Source: Actinomycetota bacterium (GTDB lineage: Bacteria; Actinomycetota; Acidimicrobiia; Acidimicrobiales; Ilumatobacteraceae). Taken from it: 64,000 nucleotides of DNA. The stretch lies in contig SXYT01000076.1 of the NCBI GenBank assembly GCA_005788205.1, positions 1-64,000 of the forward strand, read 5' to 3'. Under the pieces are notes generated by a model. It searched no databases and was not told where the DNA came from. It saw only the letters and a list, made by a program, of their open reading frames with translations. Position numbers and translations under genes: made by a program. Numbering within the stretch: the stretch's first letter is position 1; every line of letters starts with the position of its first letter. This document shows positions 34,982 to 43,488 of the stretch, in pieces.

Positions 34982-36950
34982 GCCGCTCGGCAAGCTCTGC
35001 CGGTGTCGAGGCAGGCGCGAGACAGACGAACCCAGAGCACACATAGGCGAGCCCCTCCTCGCGGCCCTCCCACAACGGGCCCTCCATGGGTGCGCCGTGG
35101 GCGACGACCGCGAGCGGCCGCCAGGAAGAGCAGTACTCGCGGAGCATCGCCGGCTGGTTGCCGGGGATGACCACCTCGGTGGCGCCCGCGTCGCCGAGCT
35201 CGAAAGCCCACATCGCGTGGGAGAAGGCTGACGGCGACTGCGGGGCGACCCGTGCGACGAGTCGCAGGATCGAGTGCGCCCACGCCGCAATGTCCTCGTC
35301 ACCCGTGAGGGCGGCAAGCCTGAGAAAGGCGAGCGCCGCTGTCGAGTTCGCCGACGGCGTCGCGTTGTCCATCAGGTCCTTCTGGCGCGCGATCAGCTGC
35401 TCGCCCTCATGGGCCGTCGTGAACAGGCCGCCGTTCGTCCCGTCCCAGTGCCCTTCCACGAGGCTGCGGGCGGTCTCGACGGCGTGCAGCAGCCACGATT
35501 CGTTGCCCGTGAGTTCGTACAGCCGTGTGAAGGCGTCGACGAGGTGGGCAAGGTCGTGGGCGAGCGCCCTGTGGCGCGCCGGCGGGGCGGCGGTCGCCTG
35601 CCAGCTGCGCAGCCAGTTGCCGTCGGAGTCGCGGAGATGATCGAGGAGAAACACACCGTTCGCGACTGCCGCAGCCTTCCACCGGTCGTTCCCGGCGAGA
35701 AGTGCTGCCTCGGCGAGCGTGGCAAGGAACATCGCGTTCCACTCGGTGAGCACCTTGTCGTCCAGGCCGGGCCGCGGCCGCTCGGAGCGCGCCGCATCGA
35801 GCATCCGCCTGCAACGCTCGATCACGTCGGGGCGTCCGATGTCCGGGCGGGCGTGGATGCGGTTGGGGATCGAACGACCCTCGAAGTTCCCCTCCTCCGT
35901 GATGCCCCAGAAGGAGCATGCGGCGTCGGCCCATTCACCGAGGACCTCGCGGACCTCGCCCGGGGTCCACGTGTAGAACGCACCCTCCTCGCTGTGACCT
36001 TGTGCGTCGATTGAGTCTGCGTCCTCCGCGCTGAAGAAGCCGCCCATCGGGTGGCGCATGCACGCGAGCACGTAGTCGATCGTCTCGCTCGCGATCTGGA
36101 AGTGACGGGCATGCCCGAGGGACTTCCAGGCGTGGACGTATGCGCGCCCGAGGAGGGCCTGGTCGTACAGCATCTTCTCGAAGTGTGGGACCAGCCACTT
36201 CTCGTCCACGCTGTACCTGGAGAACCCACCGCCGATCTGGTCGTACATGCCGCCGCATGCCATCGCATCGAGGGAGGTGGTCACCATCGAGCGGAGCCTG
36301 TCGTCGCCGCCCGCAAGGTGCCTCCGCAGCAGCAGGTCGAGCGAGAACGTGCCGGGGAACTTGGGCGCCCCGCCGAACCCGCCCCACCGGCTGTCGAACC
36401 GTCCCGTGAGGTCGTCGACCGCCGCAGACACGAGCCCTGCCGGGTCGAACAGGTCCACCGGCGGCAGTGCGGCGGTGCGCCCGACCACTTCCACGAGGGC
36501 ATCGATGTTCTGTTGCAGTTCGGCACGCTTGTTCTTCCACGCGTCATCGACAGCTGCGAGCAGGCGCAGGAAGGACTCGCGCGGGTAGTACGTGCCGCCG
36601 AAGAACGGTTCCGCATCGGGGGTGAGAAAGACGGTCATGGGCCAGCCGCCGCGCCCGGTCATGGCCTGCACGGCGTCCATGTAGACGGAGTCGACGTCGG
36701 GGCGCTCCTCGCGGTCCACCTTGATGTTGACGAAGAGCGAGTTCATGACGTCGGCGACCGTGTCATCCTCGAAACTCTCGTGGGCCATCACATGGCACCA
36801 GTGGCATGCGGAATACCCGACGGACAGCAGCACCGGCCGGCCGGACGCCCGTGCCTCCGCGAATGCCTCGTCGCACCACTCCCACCAGTGGACCGGGTTG
36901 TCGCGGTGCTGCTGGAGGTACGGCGATGAGGCCGCACCGAGGCGGTTCAT
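34959..36950 (-). CDS. DUF255 thioredoxin-domain protein (YyaL/Spata20 family)
   Basis: About 663 residues. The N-terminal thioredoxin-like domain carries SACHWCHVM (CxxC) and YYPRESF; the C-terminal two-thirds is an (alpha/alpha)6-barrel resembling N-acylglucosamine-epimerase/glycosidase folds. Family function is unknown. ATG 36950 matches the family start (ASSPYLQQHRDNPVHWW follows); the open frame upstream continues antisense to nothing useful. The start overlaps the fabI stop (ATGA), so it is translationally coupled to fabI. Confidence 0.88.
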   Translation of the reverse strand: MNRLGAASSPYLQQHRDNPVHWWEWCDEAFAEARASGRPVLLSVGYSACHWCHVMAHESFEDDTVADVMNSLFVNIKVDREERPDVDSVYMDAVQAMTGRGGWPMTVFLTPDAEPFFGGTYYPRESFLRLLAAVDDAWKNKRAELQQNIDALVEVVGRTAALPPVDLFDPAGLVSAAVDDLTGRFDSRWGGFGGAPKFPGTFSLDLLLRRHLAGGDDRLRSMVTTSLDAMACGGMYDQIGGGFSRYSVDEKWLVPHFEKMLYDQALLGRAYVHAWKSLGHARHFQIASETIDYVLACMRHPMGGFFSAEDADSIDAQGHSEEGAFYTWTPGEVREVLGEWADAACSFWGITEEGNFEGRSIPNRIHARPDIGRPDVIERCRRMLDAARSERPRPGLDDKVLTEWNAMFLATLAEAALLAGNDRWKAAAVANGVFLLDHLRDSDGNWLRSWQATAAPPARHRALAHDLAHLVDAFTRLYELTGNESWLLHAVETARSLVEGHWDGTNGGLFTTAHEGEQLIARQKDLMDNATPSANSTAALAFLRLAALTGDEDIAAWAHSILRLVARVAPQSPSAFSHAMWAFELGDAGATEVVIPGNQPAMLREYCSSWRPLAVVAHGAPMEGPLWEGREEGLAYVCSGFVCLAPASTPAELAERLRPSAPR

Positions 36951-37714
36951 GCGCCCATCGCGTGGTACCCGCCGTCGACAAGGATGATCTCTCCGGTCGT
37001 GGCGGGGAACCAGTCGGACAGCAGTGCGACTGTCGTGCGGGCGACGGGGGAGGAGTCGTTCACATCCCAGCCGAGAGGGGCCCTGTCGTCCCACACGTCC
37101 TCGAACTTCTTGAATCCGGGGATCGACTTGGCGGCCATGGTGCGGATCGGGCCGGCGGCCACGAGGTTGCAGCGGATCCCGCGCGGCCCGAGGTCCTTGG
37201 CGAGATAACGGTTGGTCGACTCGAGGGCTGCTTTCGCCACGCCCATCCAGTTGTACGCGGGCCAGGCGACCGAGTTGTCGAAGTCCATCCCGACGACCGT
37301 GGACCCCGGTCCCATCAGGGGAAGAAAGGCCTCGGCAAGGGTCTTCAGTGAGTACGCCGAGATCTGCATCGCGATGGCCACGTCCTGCCACTGCGGGGCC
37401 ATGAAGTCATCACCCAGACAGATCTCGGGGGCATACCCGATCGAGTGGACGACGCCGTCGACCCGGCCGAGGCTTGCCCGCACTGACTCGCGCACGGACT
37501 CCACGTGCTCGGCCACGGTGACGTCGAACTCGAACACGTCGGCCGGGCTGTCCAGCTTCCTTGCTGTGCGCTGGGTGAGGGAGAGGGCACGCCCCGCCCC
37601 GGTGAGAACGACCTCGGCACCCTCCCGCTGGGCCAGCCTTGCCACGCCGAAGGCGAGCGAGGCATCCGTCAGCACGCCTGTGACCACGATTTTCTTGCCG
37701 TCTAGAAGTCCCAT
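36947..37714 (-). CDS. fabI: Enoyl-[ACP] reductase, InhA-like
   Basis: About 255 residues, SDR superfamily. Reduces trans-2-enoyl-ACP with NADH in fatty-acid elongation. VVGMDFDNSVAWPAYNWMG followed by VAKAALES gives the catalytic Tyr-x6-Lys and closely matches the mycobacterial InhA pattern; the N-terminus GLLDGKKIVVTGV is the nucleotide loop. The tail DGGYHAMGA ends the protein. ATG 37714 was chosen as TACGGT lies 7 nt upstream; the ATG at 37720 falls within that spacer. The gene is divergent from npdG and ends in the DUF255 start. Confidence 0.92.
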   Translation of the reverse strand: MGLLDGKKIVVTGVLTDASLAFGVARLAQREGAEVVLTGAGRALSLTQRTARKLDSPADVFEFDVTVAEHVESVRESVRASLGRVDGVVHSIGYAPEICLGDDFMAPQWQDVAIAMQISAYSLKTLAEAFLPLMGPGSTVVGMDFDNSVAWPAYNWMGVAKAALESTNRYLAKDLGPRGIRCNLVAAGPIRTMAAKSIPGFKKFEDVWDDRAPLGWDVNDSSPVARTTVALLSDWFPATTGEIILVDGGYHAMGA

Positions 37715-37721
37715 GCTCATG

Positions 37722-37727
37722 ACCGTA
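37722..37727 (-). promoter_or_regulatory. Candidate -10 box (TACGGT), leaderless, fabI
   Basis: TACGGT on the minus strand, 7 nt before the ATG at 37714. The intergenic region to npdG is only 47 bp. Confidence 0.5.
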
Positions 37728-37761
37728 GTTCGGGAGGGTGCGGTGTGTAAGGCTCTCACGG

Positions 37762-38430
37762 ATGCGAATCGGAATACTCGGAGGCACAGGACCCGCCGGC
37801 AGCGCACTCGGGGCGCGGCTGGCCTCCATCGGATACGAGGTGGTCATCGGGTCGCGGTCCCGCTACCGCGCTATGGAGACAGTCGACAGCCTGAGGGCGG
37901 CGTGGCCCGCACTCAATCTGTCGGTCTCTGCCGGCGACAACGAAGAGGCCGCATCCTGCGATGTCGTCGTCCTCGCCACCCCGTGGGACTCCGCGGCCAC
38001 GACCGCCCAGGACAACATCGAGCACCTGCGGGGAAAGGTCGTCATCAGCATGGCGAACGCGCTCGTGCGGGTGGGCGGGGAGTTCCAGCCCCTCCTGCCG
38101 CCGCGGGGAAGCGTGGCGGCGCACGTTCAGGCAGCAGTGCCGGAATGCCGCGTGGTCGCGGCATTCCACCATCTCCCGGCGAAGGAGCTCGGTCATCTCG
38201 GCGATCCCATCGACAGCGACGTGCTCATCTGCTCCGATGATGCGGAGGCAACCCGCACGGCAATGGACATCGTGGCGCACATCCCGGGCTGCAGGCCTCT
38301 CGATGCGGGGGAGCTGTCCAATGCCACTGCAATCGAGGCGTTCACTGCCGTCCTGCTGCAGCTGAACGTGCGTTACAAGACTCGGGTCGCCCCGAAACTC
38401 ACCGGCATCAAGAAGGACCCGCGGGCCTAG
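37762..38430 (+). CDS. npdG: NADPH-dependent F420 reductase
   Basis: 222 residues. Hydride transfer between NADP(H) and coenzyme F420. The Rossmann start MRIGILGGTGPAGSALGARLA and GSRSRYRA (NADP phosphate site), then LATPWDSA, VISMANALVRVGG, AFHHLPAKEL and DAGELSNATAIEAFTAVLL match the F420-dependent NADP reductase family. With the LLM oxidoreductase at 46.7 kb it indicates F420 use. ATG 37762 was preferred for the family start; no clear hexamer precedes it. Confidence 0.9.
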   Translation: MRIGILGGTGPAGSALGARLASIGYEVVIGSRSRYRAMETVDSLRAAWPALNLSVSAGDNEEAASCDVVVLATPWDSAATTAQDNIEHLRGKVVISMANALVRVGGEFQPLLPPRGSVAAHVQAAVPECRVVAAFHHLPAKELGHLGDPIDSDVLICSDDAEATRTAMDIVAHIPGCRPLDAGELSNATAIEAFTAVLLQLNVRYKTRVAPKLTGIKKDPRA

Positions 38431-38433
38431 ACG

Positions 38434-39591
38434 ATGGCGATGCGCCTGTACGACACCGCCCAGCGCGCGGTCGTGCCGTTCGAGCCCGGTCCGCTCGTGA
38501 CCATGTACACGTGCGGCATCACCCCGTACGACGCGACGCATCTCGGCCATGCATCCACGTTCATCTTCTACGACGTGCTTCAGAGACGGCTGATCGACGC
38601 GGGACACGAGGTGCGGTGCGTCCGCAACGTGACCGACGTCGACGACCCGCTCTTCGCGAAGGCGCGCGAACTGGGGGTCCACTACCTGGACCTCGCTGCA
38701 GGCGAGGAGGCCCGCTTCAACCGTGACATGGAGGCTCTCGAGGCCCTCCCGGTGCACAGCATGCCGAGGGCATCGTCTGCGATCTCCGACATCCGCGGTT
38801 TCATCGGGATGGTCCTCGACCGCGGCTATGCCTATGTCGCCGGTGGCTCCGTCTACTTCGATGTCTCCAGGTCCCCGACCTTCGGCGAGATCTCCCACTA
38901 CTCGCACGAGCAAATGGTGGAGCTGGCGAGGGAGCGCGGCGGCAACCCGGACGACCCGAACAAGCGCAACCCTCTCGACTTCGTGCTGTGGCATCCGTCA
39001 GGAGTGGACGAGCCCTCATGGGACACGATGTGGGGTGCGGGCCGGCCGGGCTGGCACATCGAGTGCTCCGCGCTCGCACTGCGCGAACTCGGCACCACCA
39101 TCGACCTGCACGGCGGCGGGACGGACCTCATCTTCCCCCACCACGAGTGCGAGCGGGCCCAGTCAGAAGCAGCGACCGGCGAGCCCTTCGTGCGCCACTG
39201 GATGCACGTGGCGATGGTCCACATGGACGGCCAGAAGATGTCGAAGAGCCTCGGCAACCTTGTCTTCGTGGACAAGCTCCGCACCGTCTTCGACCCGCGG
39301 GCCATCCGGCTCGGGATCATCGAGCATCACTACCGCAACGAGTGGGAGTGGGACGACACGCTGATGACCCGCAACCAGGCCCGGCTCGTCTCGTGGCTGG
39401 CCGCCCCCGGCGTCCCGCCCCGCGGGACCGAGGACGGGGTGCTCGGCGCGGTGAGGGACCGTCTGGATGATGACCTTGACACGCCCGGGGCGCTCGCCGT
39501 CATCGACGCTGCCGTCGCCGCAGGGACGTGCGTCACAGCCGCAGCCGGCCTTTTGGGGGTCAATCTGGGCCGTCCTGTTTCGGCTGTGTGA
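38434..39591 (+). CDS. mshC: Cysteine:glucosaminyl-inositol ligase (mycothiol ligase)
   Basis: 385 residues. ATP-dependent ligase joining cysteine to GlcN-inositol, the third step of mycothiol synthesis. The start MYTCGITPYDATHLGHAS and KMSKSLGN (Lys268 region) are the MshC version of the CysRS fold; true CysRS reads MYVCGPTVYDxxHIGHAR. WHIECSALALRELG and GGGTDLIFPHHECE supply the zinc/substrate sites. Shorter than most CysRS, lacking the anticodon domain. The ATG at 38440 is an alternative start. It is 4 bp after npdG. No other mycothiol gene is in the window. Confidence 0.93.
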   Translation: MAMRLYDTAQRAVVPFEPGPLVTMYTCGITPYDATHLGHASTFIFYDVLQRRLIDAGHEVRCVRNVTDVDDPLFAKARELGVHYLDLAAGEEARFNRDMEALEALPVHSMPRASSAISDIRGFIGMVLDRGYAYVAGGSVYFDVSRSPTFGEISHYSHEQMVELARERGGNPDDPNKRNPLDFVLWHPSGVDEPSWDTMWGAGRPGWHIECSALALRELGTTIDLHGGGTDLIFPHHECERAQSEAATGEPFVRHWMHVAMVHMDGQKMSKSLGNLVFVDKLRTVFDPRAIRLGIIEHHYRNEWEWDDTLMTRNQARLVSWLAAPGVPPRGTEDGVLGAVRDRLDDDLDTPGALAVIDAAVAAGTCVTAAAGLLGVNLGRPVSAV

Positions 39592-39599
39592 ATGCAGCG

Positions 39600-39649
39600 T
39601 GCGCAAACTGACGATTTGTGCAAATAGGTCACACCACGGTGAATCACCG
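39600..39649 (+). promoter_or_regulatory. Two dyads upstream of the plsC-like gene
   Basis: TGCGCAAA (39600-39607) and TTTGTGCA (39615-39622) form a near-perfect 8-bp inverted repeat (one G-U); CGGTG/CACCG (39637-39641/39645-39649) form a second, 12 bp before the -10 box. Either could be an operator or the mshC terminator. Confidence 0.35.
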
Positions 39650-39660
39650 CCGGCGACACC

Positions 39661-39666
39661 TATTCT
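39661..39666 (+). promoter_or_regulatory. Candidate -10 box (TATTCT), leaderless, plsC-like
   Basis: TATTCT followed by 6 nt and the GTG at 39673; a good -10 match, in a 4-gene-unit boundary. Confidence 0.52.
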
Positions 39667-39672
39667 GAGCGC

Positions 39673-40431
39673 GTGTTGGAGAACCCCGAGACACCGAACG
39701 CAGCGCAGGCAGGCAAGACGTACGCAGGCGCGGGTGTGGCCCAGCGGCGGTTGCGTCGCGTTCTCTCGCCCGTGTCCCGTCGGCTCTGGAACCTGACCAT
39801 CGAGGGTATCGAGAATCTCCCCGCGGAGGGCCCGGCGATCATCTGCCCGAATCACATCAGTTTCTTCGACTCCGTCTTCGTGATGACGTTCGTCGGCCGC
39901 AACATCAGCTTTGTCGGCAAGGCCGAGTACATGGACTCGTGGAAGACGAAGCACCTGTTCCCCGCGCTCGGCATGATCCCGATCGACAGGGCAGGGGGCG
40001 GCAAGAGCGATGCTGCTCTCGATGCGGCCGAGCAGGTGCTGCGACGCGGTGAGTTGTTCGGGATCTATCCCGAGGGCACGCGAAGCAGGGACGGGATGCT
40101 GTACAAGGGCCACACAGGTGCAGCCCGTCTTGCCTTGAAGGTGGGCTGCCCGATCATCCCTGTCGGCATCATCGGAACGCGCGAGATCCAGCCCCCCGAC
40201 ACCTTCATGCCGAAAATCGGTCTCGAGTGCACGCTGCGGTTCGGTCGCCCAGTCACTGTCGACCGCTACGAGGACCGGGCGGATGACCACATGGTCTGGC
40301 GTGAGATCACCGACGAGGTGATGTTCGAGATCCGCGATCTCACGGGCCAGGAGTACCGCAACGTGTACGCATCGAAGCGCCCCGAGACGCTGAACGCAGG
40401 CACCGCCATGGTGTCGGGAAGCCCGAACTAG
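39673..40431 (+). CDS. 1-acyl-sn-glycerol-3-phosphate acyltransferase (PlsC-like)
   Basis: 252 residues, PlsC/LPLAT family. Block I NHISFFDS (the HX4D catalytic pair), block III IYPEGTRSRDGML and block IV-like GCPIIPVGIIG are visible. Members acylate lysophosphatidate to phosphatidate; the exact acyl acceptor is not determined. Starts at GTG 39673 by the upstream TATTCT; a hydrophobic stretch follows block I but no clear transmembrane helix is seen. Sits between mshC and thrS. Confidence 0.86.
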   Translation: MLENPETPNAAQAGKTYAGAGVAQRRLRRVLSPVSRRLWNLTIEGIENLPAEGPAIICPNHISFFDSVFVMTFVGRNISFVGKAEYMDSWKTKHLFPALGMIPIDRAGGGKSDAALDAAEQVLRRGELFGIYPEGTRSRDGMLYKGHTGAARLALKVGCPIIPVGIIGTREIQPPDTFMPKIGLECTLRFGRPVTVDRYEDRADDHMVWREITDEVMFEIRDLTGQEYRNVYASKRPETLNAGTAMVSGSPN

Positions 40432-40466
40432 CCCCTAATCAACAGGAGTTGCAGACCGCGCCTCCG

Positions 40467-40472
40467 TAGAAT
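40467..40472 (+). promoter_or_regulatory. Candidate -10 box (TAGAAT), thrS
   Basis: TAGAAT, 9 nt before the thrS ATG at 40482, predicting a 2-3 nt leader. Confidence 0.45.
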
Positions 40473-40481
40473 GAGCCTTCC

Positions 40482-42455
40482 ATGGCCGATATTGCTGTTC
40501 AACTGCCTGACGGTTCGCGTCGCGAGGTTCCCGCAGGATCCACTGTGCGCGACGTTGCTGCCGGCATCGGCTCGCGCCTCGTGAAGGCCGCCCTCGCGGG
40601 CGTGGTGAACGGCGCCGAGGTCGACCTCGGGGTCCACGTGGGTGACGGCGACTCGGTGGCGATCATCACCGCCGACTCCGAGGCCGGGCGTCATGTGCTG
40701 CGCCACTCGACTGCGCACGTCCTTGCCCAGGCTGTCGTGCAGTTGTTCCAGGGGGCCCAATTCTCGATCGGTCCTGCCATCGAGGACGGCTTCTACTACG
40801 ACTTCGAGCTTCCCGGCGGCCGGACGTTCTCGGAGGACGACCTCGCTGCCATCGAGACCCGCATGCGCGAGATCATGAAGGCCGACCAACCGTTCCTGCG
40901 TCTCGAGGTCCCGGCGGCCGAGGCCCTCGTTCTCTTCGCGGCACAGAAATACAAGTGCGAGATCATCGAACGGGTCACCAGCGGGTCTGCTGACGGTGAC
41001 GACTCGGGCGAGGTGGGCGACGCGGGGATCATCAGCGTCTACCGCAACACCGACGAGTTCGTCGACCTGTGTCGCGGACCGCACGTGCCGTCCACCGGTC
41101 GCCTCGGCCACTTTGCGCTGCAGAAGGTGGCGGGGGCGTACTGGCGCGGCAACGAGAAGGGTCCGATGCTGCAGCGCATCTACGGGACCGCATGGGAGTC
41201 CGATGCCGCGCTGAAGGAGCACCTGCACCGCCTCGAGGAGGCGGCCAAGCGCGACCACCGCCGTCTTGCGAACGAGCTGGACCTCCTGTCGTTCCCTTCC
41301 GAGCTCGGCGGGGGTCTTGCTGTGTGGCACCCGAAGGGGGCCATCGCGCGCAAGCTGATGGAGGACTACAGCCGCCAGCGCCACCAGGACGGCGGGTACC
41401 AGTTCGTGTACACGCCGCACCTCGCCAACGCGAACCTGTTCCACACCTCCGGCCACCTGGACTTCTACGCGGACGGCATGTACCCGCCGATGGAAATGGA
41501 CAACGGCACGTACTACATGAAGCCGATGAACTGCCCGATGCACTGCCTCGTCTTCGACAGCCGCCAGCGCAGCTACCGCGAGCTTCCCCTGCGTCTGTTC
41601 GAACTGGGCAACGTGTACCGCTACGAGCGTGCCGGCACCCTGCACGGACTGATGCGCATCCGCGGGTTCACCCAGGACGACAGCCACATCTTCTGCACGG
41701 AGGAGCAGCTCGCCGAGGAGATCGCCTCGCTGCTCGACTTCGTGATGAGCGTGCTGCGGCGGTTCGGCTTCACCGACTTCACTGCGAACCTCAGCACCAA
41801 GGACCCGTTGAAGTACGTCGGCACCGACGACATGTGGGAGAAGGCCACAGAGGCGCTCGCAGCAGCGCTCGGCCGTTTCGGCCTGGACTACGGCATCAAG
41901 GAGGGTGACGCCGCCTTCTACGGTCCGAAGATCGACATCGACGTGCGCGACGCGATCGGGCGCAAGTGGCAGCTGAGCACGATCCAGCTCGATTTCAACC
42001 AGCCGGAGAGGTTCAAGCTGGAGTACATCGCCCCGGATGGCTCCCGTAGGCGGCCCGTGATGCTTCACCGCGCGCTGTTCGGCTCCGTTGAGCGTTTCTT
42101 CGGCGTGCTTCTCGAGCACTACGCAGGCGCGTTCCCCACGTGGATGGCGCCTGTGCAGGTGAAGGTGCTGCCGGTGGCGCAGGCCCATGCGGAGTATGCG
42201 GCGCAGGTGGCCGCGGAACTCCGGCGCTCCGGCTTCCGTGCCGAGACCATCGACTCCGACGAGCAACTGGGCAAGCGCATCCGCAACGCCAAGCTCGACA
42301 AGGTGCCGTACGTGCTCGTCGTCGGTGACGATGACGTCGCGGGTGCGACGGTTGGCGTGAACCCGCGGGGCGGAGACGTGGAACGAGGGGTGCGCCTGGG
42401 TTCGTTCGTCGAGCGAATCACCGCTGACGTGTCCGCAGGGCTGACAGATGAGTGA
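40482..42455 (+). CDS. thrS: Threonyl-tRNA synthetase
   Basis: 657 residues, class II. TGS domain (residues 1-60), editing domain with RHSTAHVLAQAV (HxxxH), catalytic core with MNCPMHCLVFDS, GLMRIRGFTQDDSHIF and the class II motif 3 region HRALFGSVERFFGVLLEH, and a C-terminal anticodon-binding domain. Charges tRNA-Thr and edits Ser-tRNA. ATG 40482 is preceded by TAGAAT. It overlaps the HIT gene by 8 bp, the same order as in mycobacteria. Confidence 0.96.
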   Translation: MADIAVQLPDGSRREVPAGSTVRDVAAGIGSRLVKAALAGVVNGAEVDLGVHVGDGDSVAIITADSEAGRHVLRHSTAHVLAQAVVQLFQGAQFSIGPAIEDGFYYDFELPGGRTFSEDDLAAIETRMREIMKADQPFLRLEVPAAEALVLFAAQKYKCEIIERVTSGSADGDDSGEVGDAGIISVYRNTDEFVDLCRGPHVPSTGRLGHFALQKVAGAYWRGNEKGPMLQRIYGTAWESDAALKEHLHRLEEAAKRDHRRLANELDLLSFPSELGGGLAVWHPKGAIARKLMEDYSRQRHQDGGYQFVYTPHLANANLFHTSGHLDFYADGMYPPMEMDNGTYYMKPMNCPMHCLVFDSRQRSYRELPLRLFELGNVYRYERAGTLHGLMRIRGFTQDDSHIFCTEEQLAEEIASLLDFVMSVLRRFGFTDFTANLSTKDPLKYVGTDDMWEKATEALAAALGRFGLDYGIKEGDAAFYGPKIDIDVRDAIGRKWQLSTIQLDFNQPERFKLEYIAPDGSRRRPVMLHRALFGSVERFFGVLLEHYAGAFPTWMAPVQVKVLPVAQAHAEYAAQVAAELRRSGFRAETIDSDEQLGKRIRNAKLDKVPYVLVVGDDDVAGATVGVNPRGGDVERGVRLGSFVERITADVSAGLTDE

Positions 42456-42978
42456 ACTGGGCCTCGACCGACTGTGGAACGGGTGGAGATCCTCCTATGT
42501 GCAGGGTTTCAATGACTCGTCCGGTGACGATGCCACATCCGTGTTCTCCCGGATTCTCGCGTCAGGGGCGAGCGACGAGGAGGCACACATCGTGCACCGC
42601 GGCCGCACGTGCTTCGTGATCCTCAACGCGTTCCCCTATTCCACCGGGCACATGCTCGTCCTGCCATTCCGCGAGTTCGCCGACCTCGAGGACGCGACAA
42701 CGGAGGAGTCCGGTGAACTGTGGGCCACAGTCACCGCGGGTGTGCGCGCCGTGAAGAAGTCGCACAAGCCCCACGCGCTGAACGTGGGCATCAATCTCGG
42801 GGCACCGGCAGGCGGGAGCATCGCACAGCACCTGCATGTGCACATCGTGCCGCGGTGGGAGGGGGACGCGAACTTCATGACGTCCGTCGCGAACACGCGC
42901 ACGCTGCCCGAACCGCTGGAGGAAACTGCTGCGCGGATCCGTGCGGCATGGGATTCGACCAAGGAGGGCGCCCGATGA
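42448..42978 (+). CDS. HIT-family nucleotide hydrolase/phosphorylase
   Basis: 176 residues. The HIT signature QHLHVHIVPRW (HxHxH) lies near residues 130-140, with the nucleotide-binding CFVILNAFPYSTGH and LNVGINLGAPAGGSI. The mycobacterial homologue in the same position (next to thrS and pgsA) is an AP4A phosphorylase; activity here is inference from position and fold. Overlaps thrS by 8 bp and the next gene by 4 bp. Confidence 0.88.
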   Translation: MSELGLDRLWNGWRSSYVQGFNDSSGDDATSVFSRILASGASDEEAHIVHRGRTCFVILNAFPYSTGHMLVLPFREFADLEDATTEESGELWATVTAGVRAVKKSHKPHALNVGINLGAPAGGSIAQHLHVHIVPRWEGDANFMTSVANTRTLPEPLEETAARIRAAWDSTKEGAR

Positions 42979-43478
42979 GCGACGAGATCCGCGACCAACT
43001 GCCGGAGGACCTGAACGCCGCCGATTTCGCCGGGGCGTACGAATTCCCCGACAACAGCAGGCGCCGCATCCCCGGTTACATCTACGCGGCGCTCGCGCTC
43101 GCGGCGGCTGCCGTGTGGGCGACGAAGGACAGGGACGCATCGGTCATCGTGAACGACGGTGCCCTCCTCGGCGCAGGAATCCTCGGGTTCGCGGCACTGA
43201 TGAGTTTCGCGAGCGGTTGGCGGATGACCGTCGACGAGAAGGAGGCTCTCGTGAGGGCCACCGCGAGCGTCGGCTTCGTGACGGGACACGCGTCCGCCCA
43301 GCAGGTGTGGCGCGGACTGCGGTCCAGGCCCACGTGGCGCATCTTCTGCTACAGCGCCGAGGAACCGCCGCTGCAGCGCGGCCTGGTGATGGTGGACGCT
43401 GTGGACGGCCGCGTCGTCGAGGTGCTCGTGGAGGCGAACCCCGATGCATCGCCCAACGGCGGAGCCACGGCGAAGTAG
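42975..43478 (+). CDS. Hypothetical membrane protein
   Basis: About 167 residues. Two transmembrane helices (YIYAALALAAAAVWAT and GALLGAGILGFAALMSFAS), then a soluble C-terminal domain (MTVDEKEALVRATASVGF). Not recognised, and not in the mycobacterial version of this cluster. ATG 42975 overlaps the HIT stop. Its TAG stop is the first half of the -10 box of pgsA. Confidence 0.65.
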   Translation: MSDEIRDQLPEDLNAADFAGAYEFPDNSRRRIPGYIYAALALAAAAVWATKDRDASVIVNDGALLGAGILGFAALMSFASGWRMTVDEKEALVRATASVGFVTGHASAQQVWRGLRSRPTWRIFCYSAEEPPLQRGLVMVDAVDGRVVEVLVEANPDASPNGGATAK

Positions 43479-43481
43479 CGT
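43476..43481 (+). promoter_or_regulatory. -10 box TAGCGT formed by upstream stop codon (pgsA)
   Basis: TAG (43476-43478) is the stop of the membrane-protein gene; with CGT it makes TAGCGT, 7 nt before the pgsA ATG at 43489. Confidence 0.5.
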
Positions 43482-43488
43482 TCCGACG

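Noticed and set aside
36951..37391. Upstream extension of the DUF255 gene
   Set aside because: This part is out-of-frame fabI sequence; the family start is at 36950.
38434..39591. Annotation as cysteinyl-tRNA synthetase
   Set aside because: Motif ITPYDATHLGHA, shorter length and missing anticodon domain fit MshC better.
40428..42266. 612-codon open frame antisense to thrS
   Set aside because: Antisense to a clear synthetase gene; no motif.
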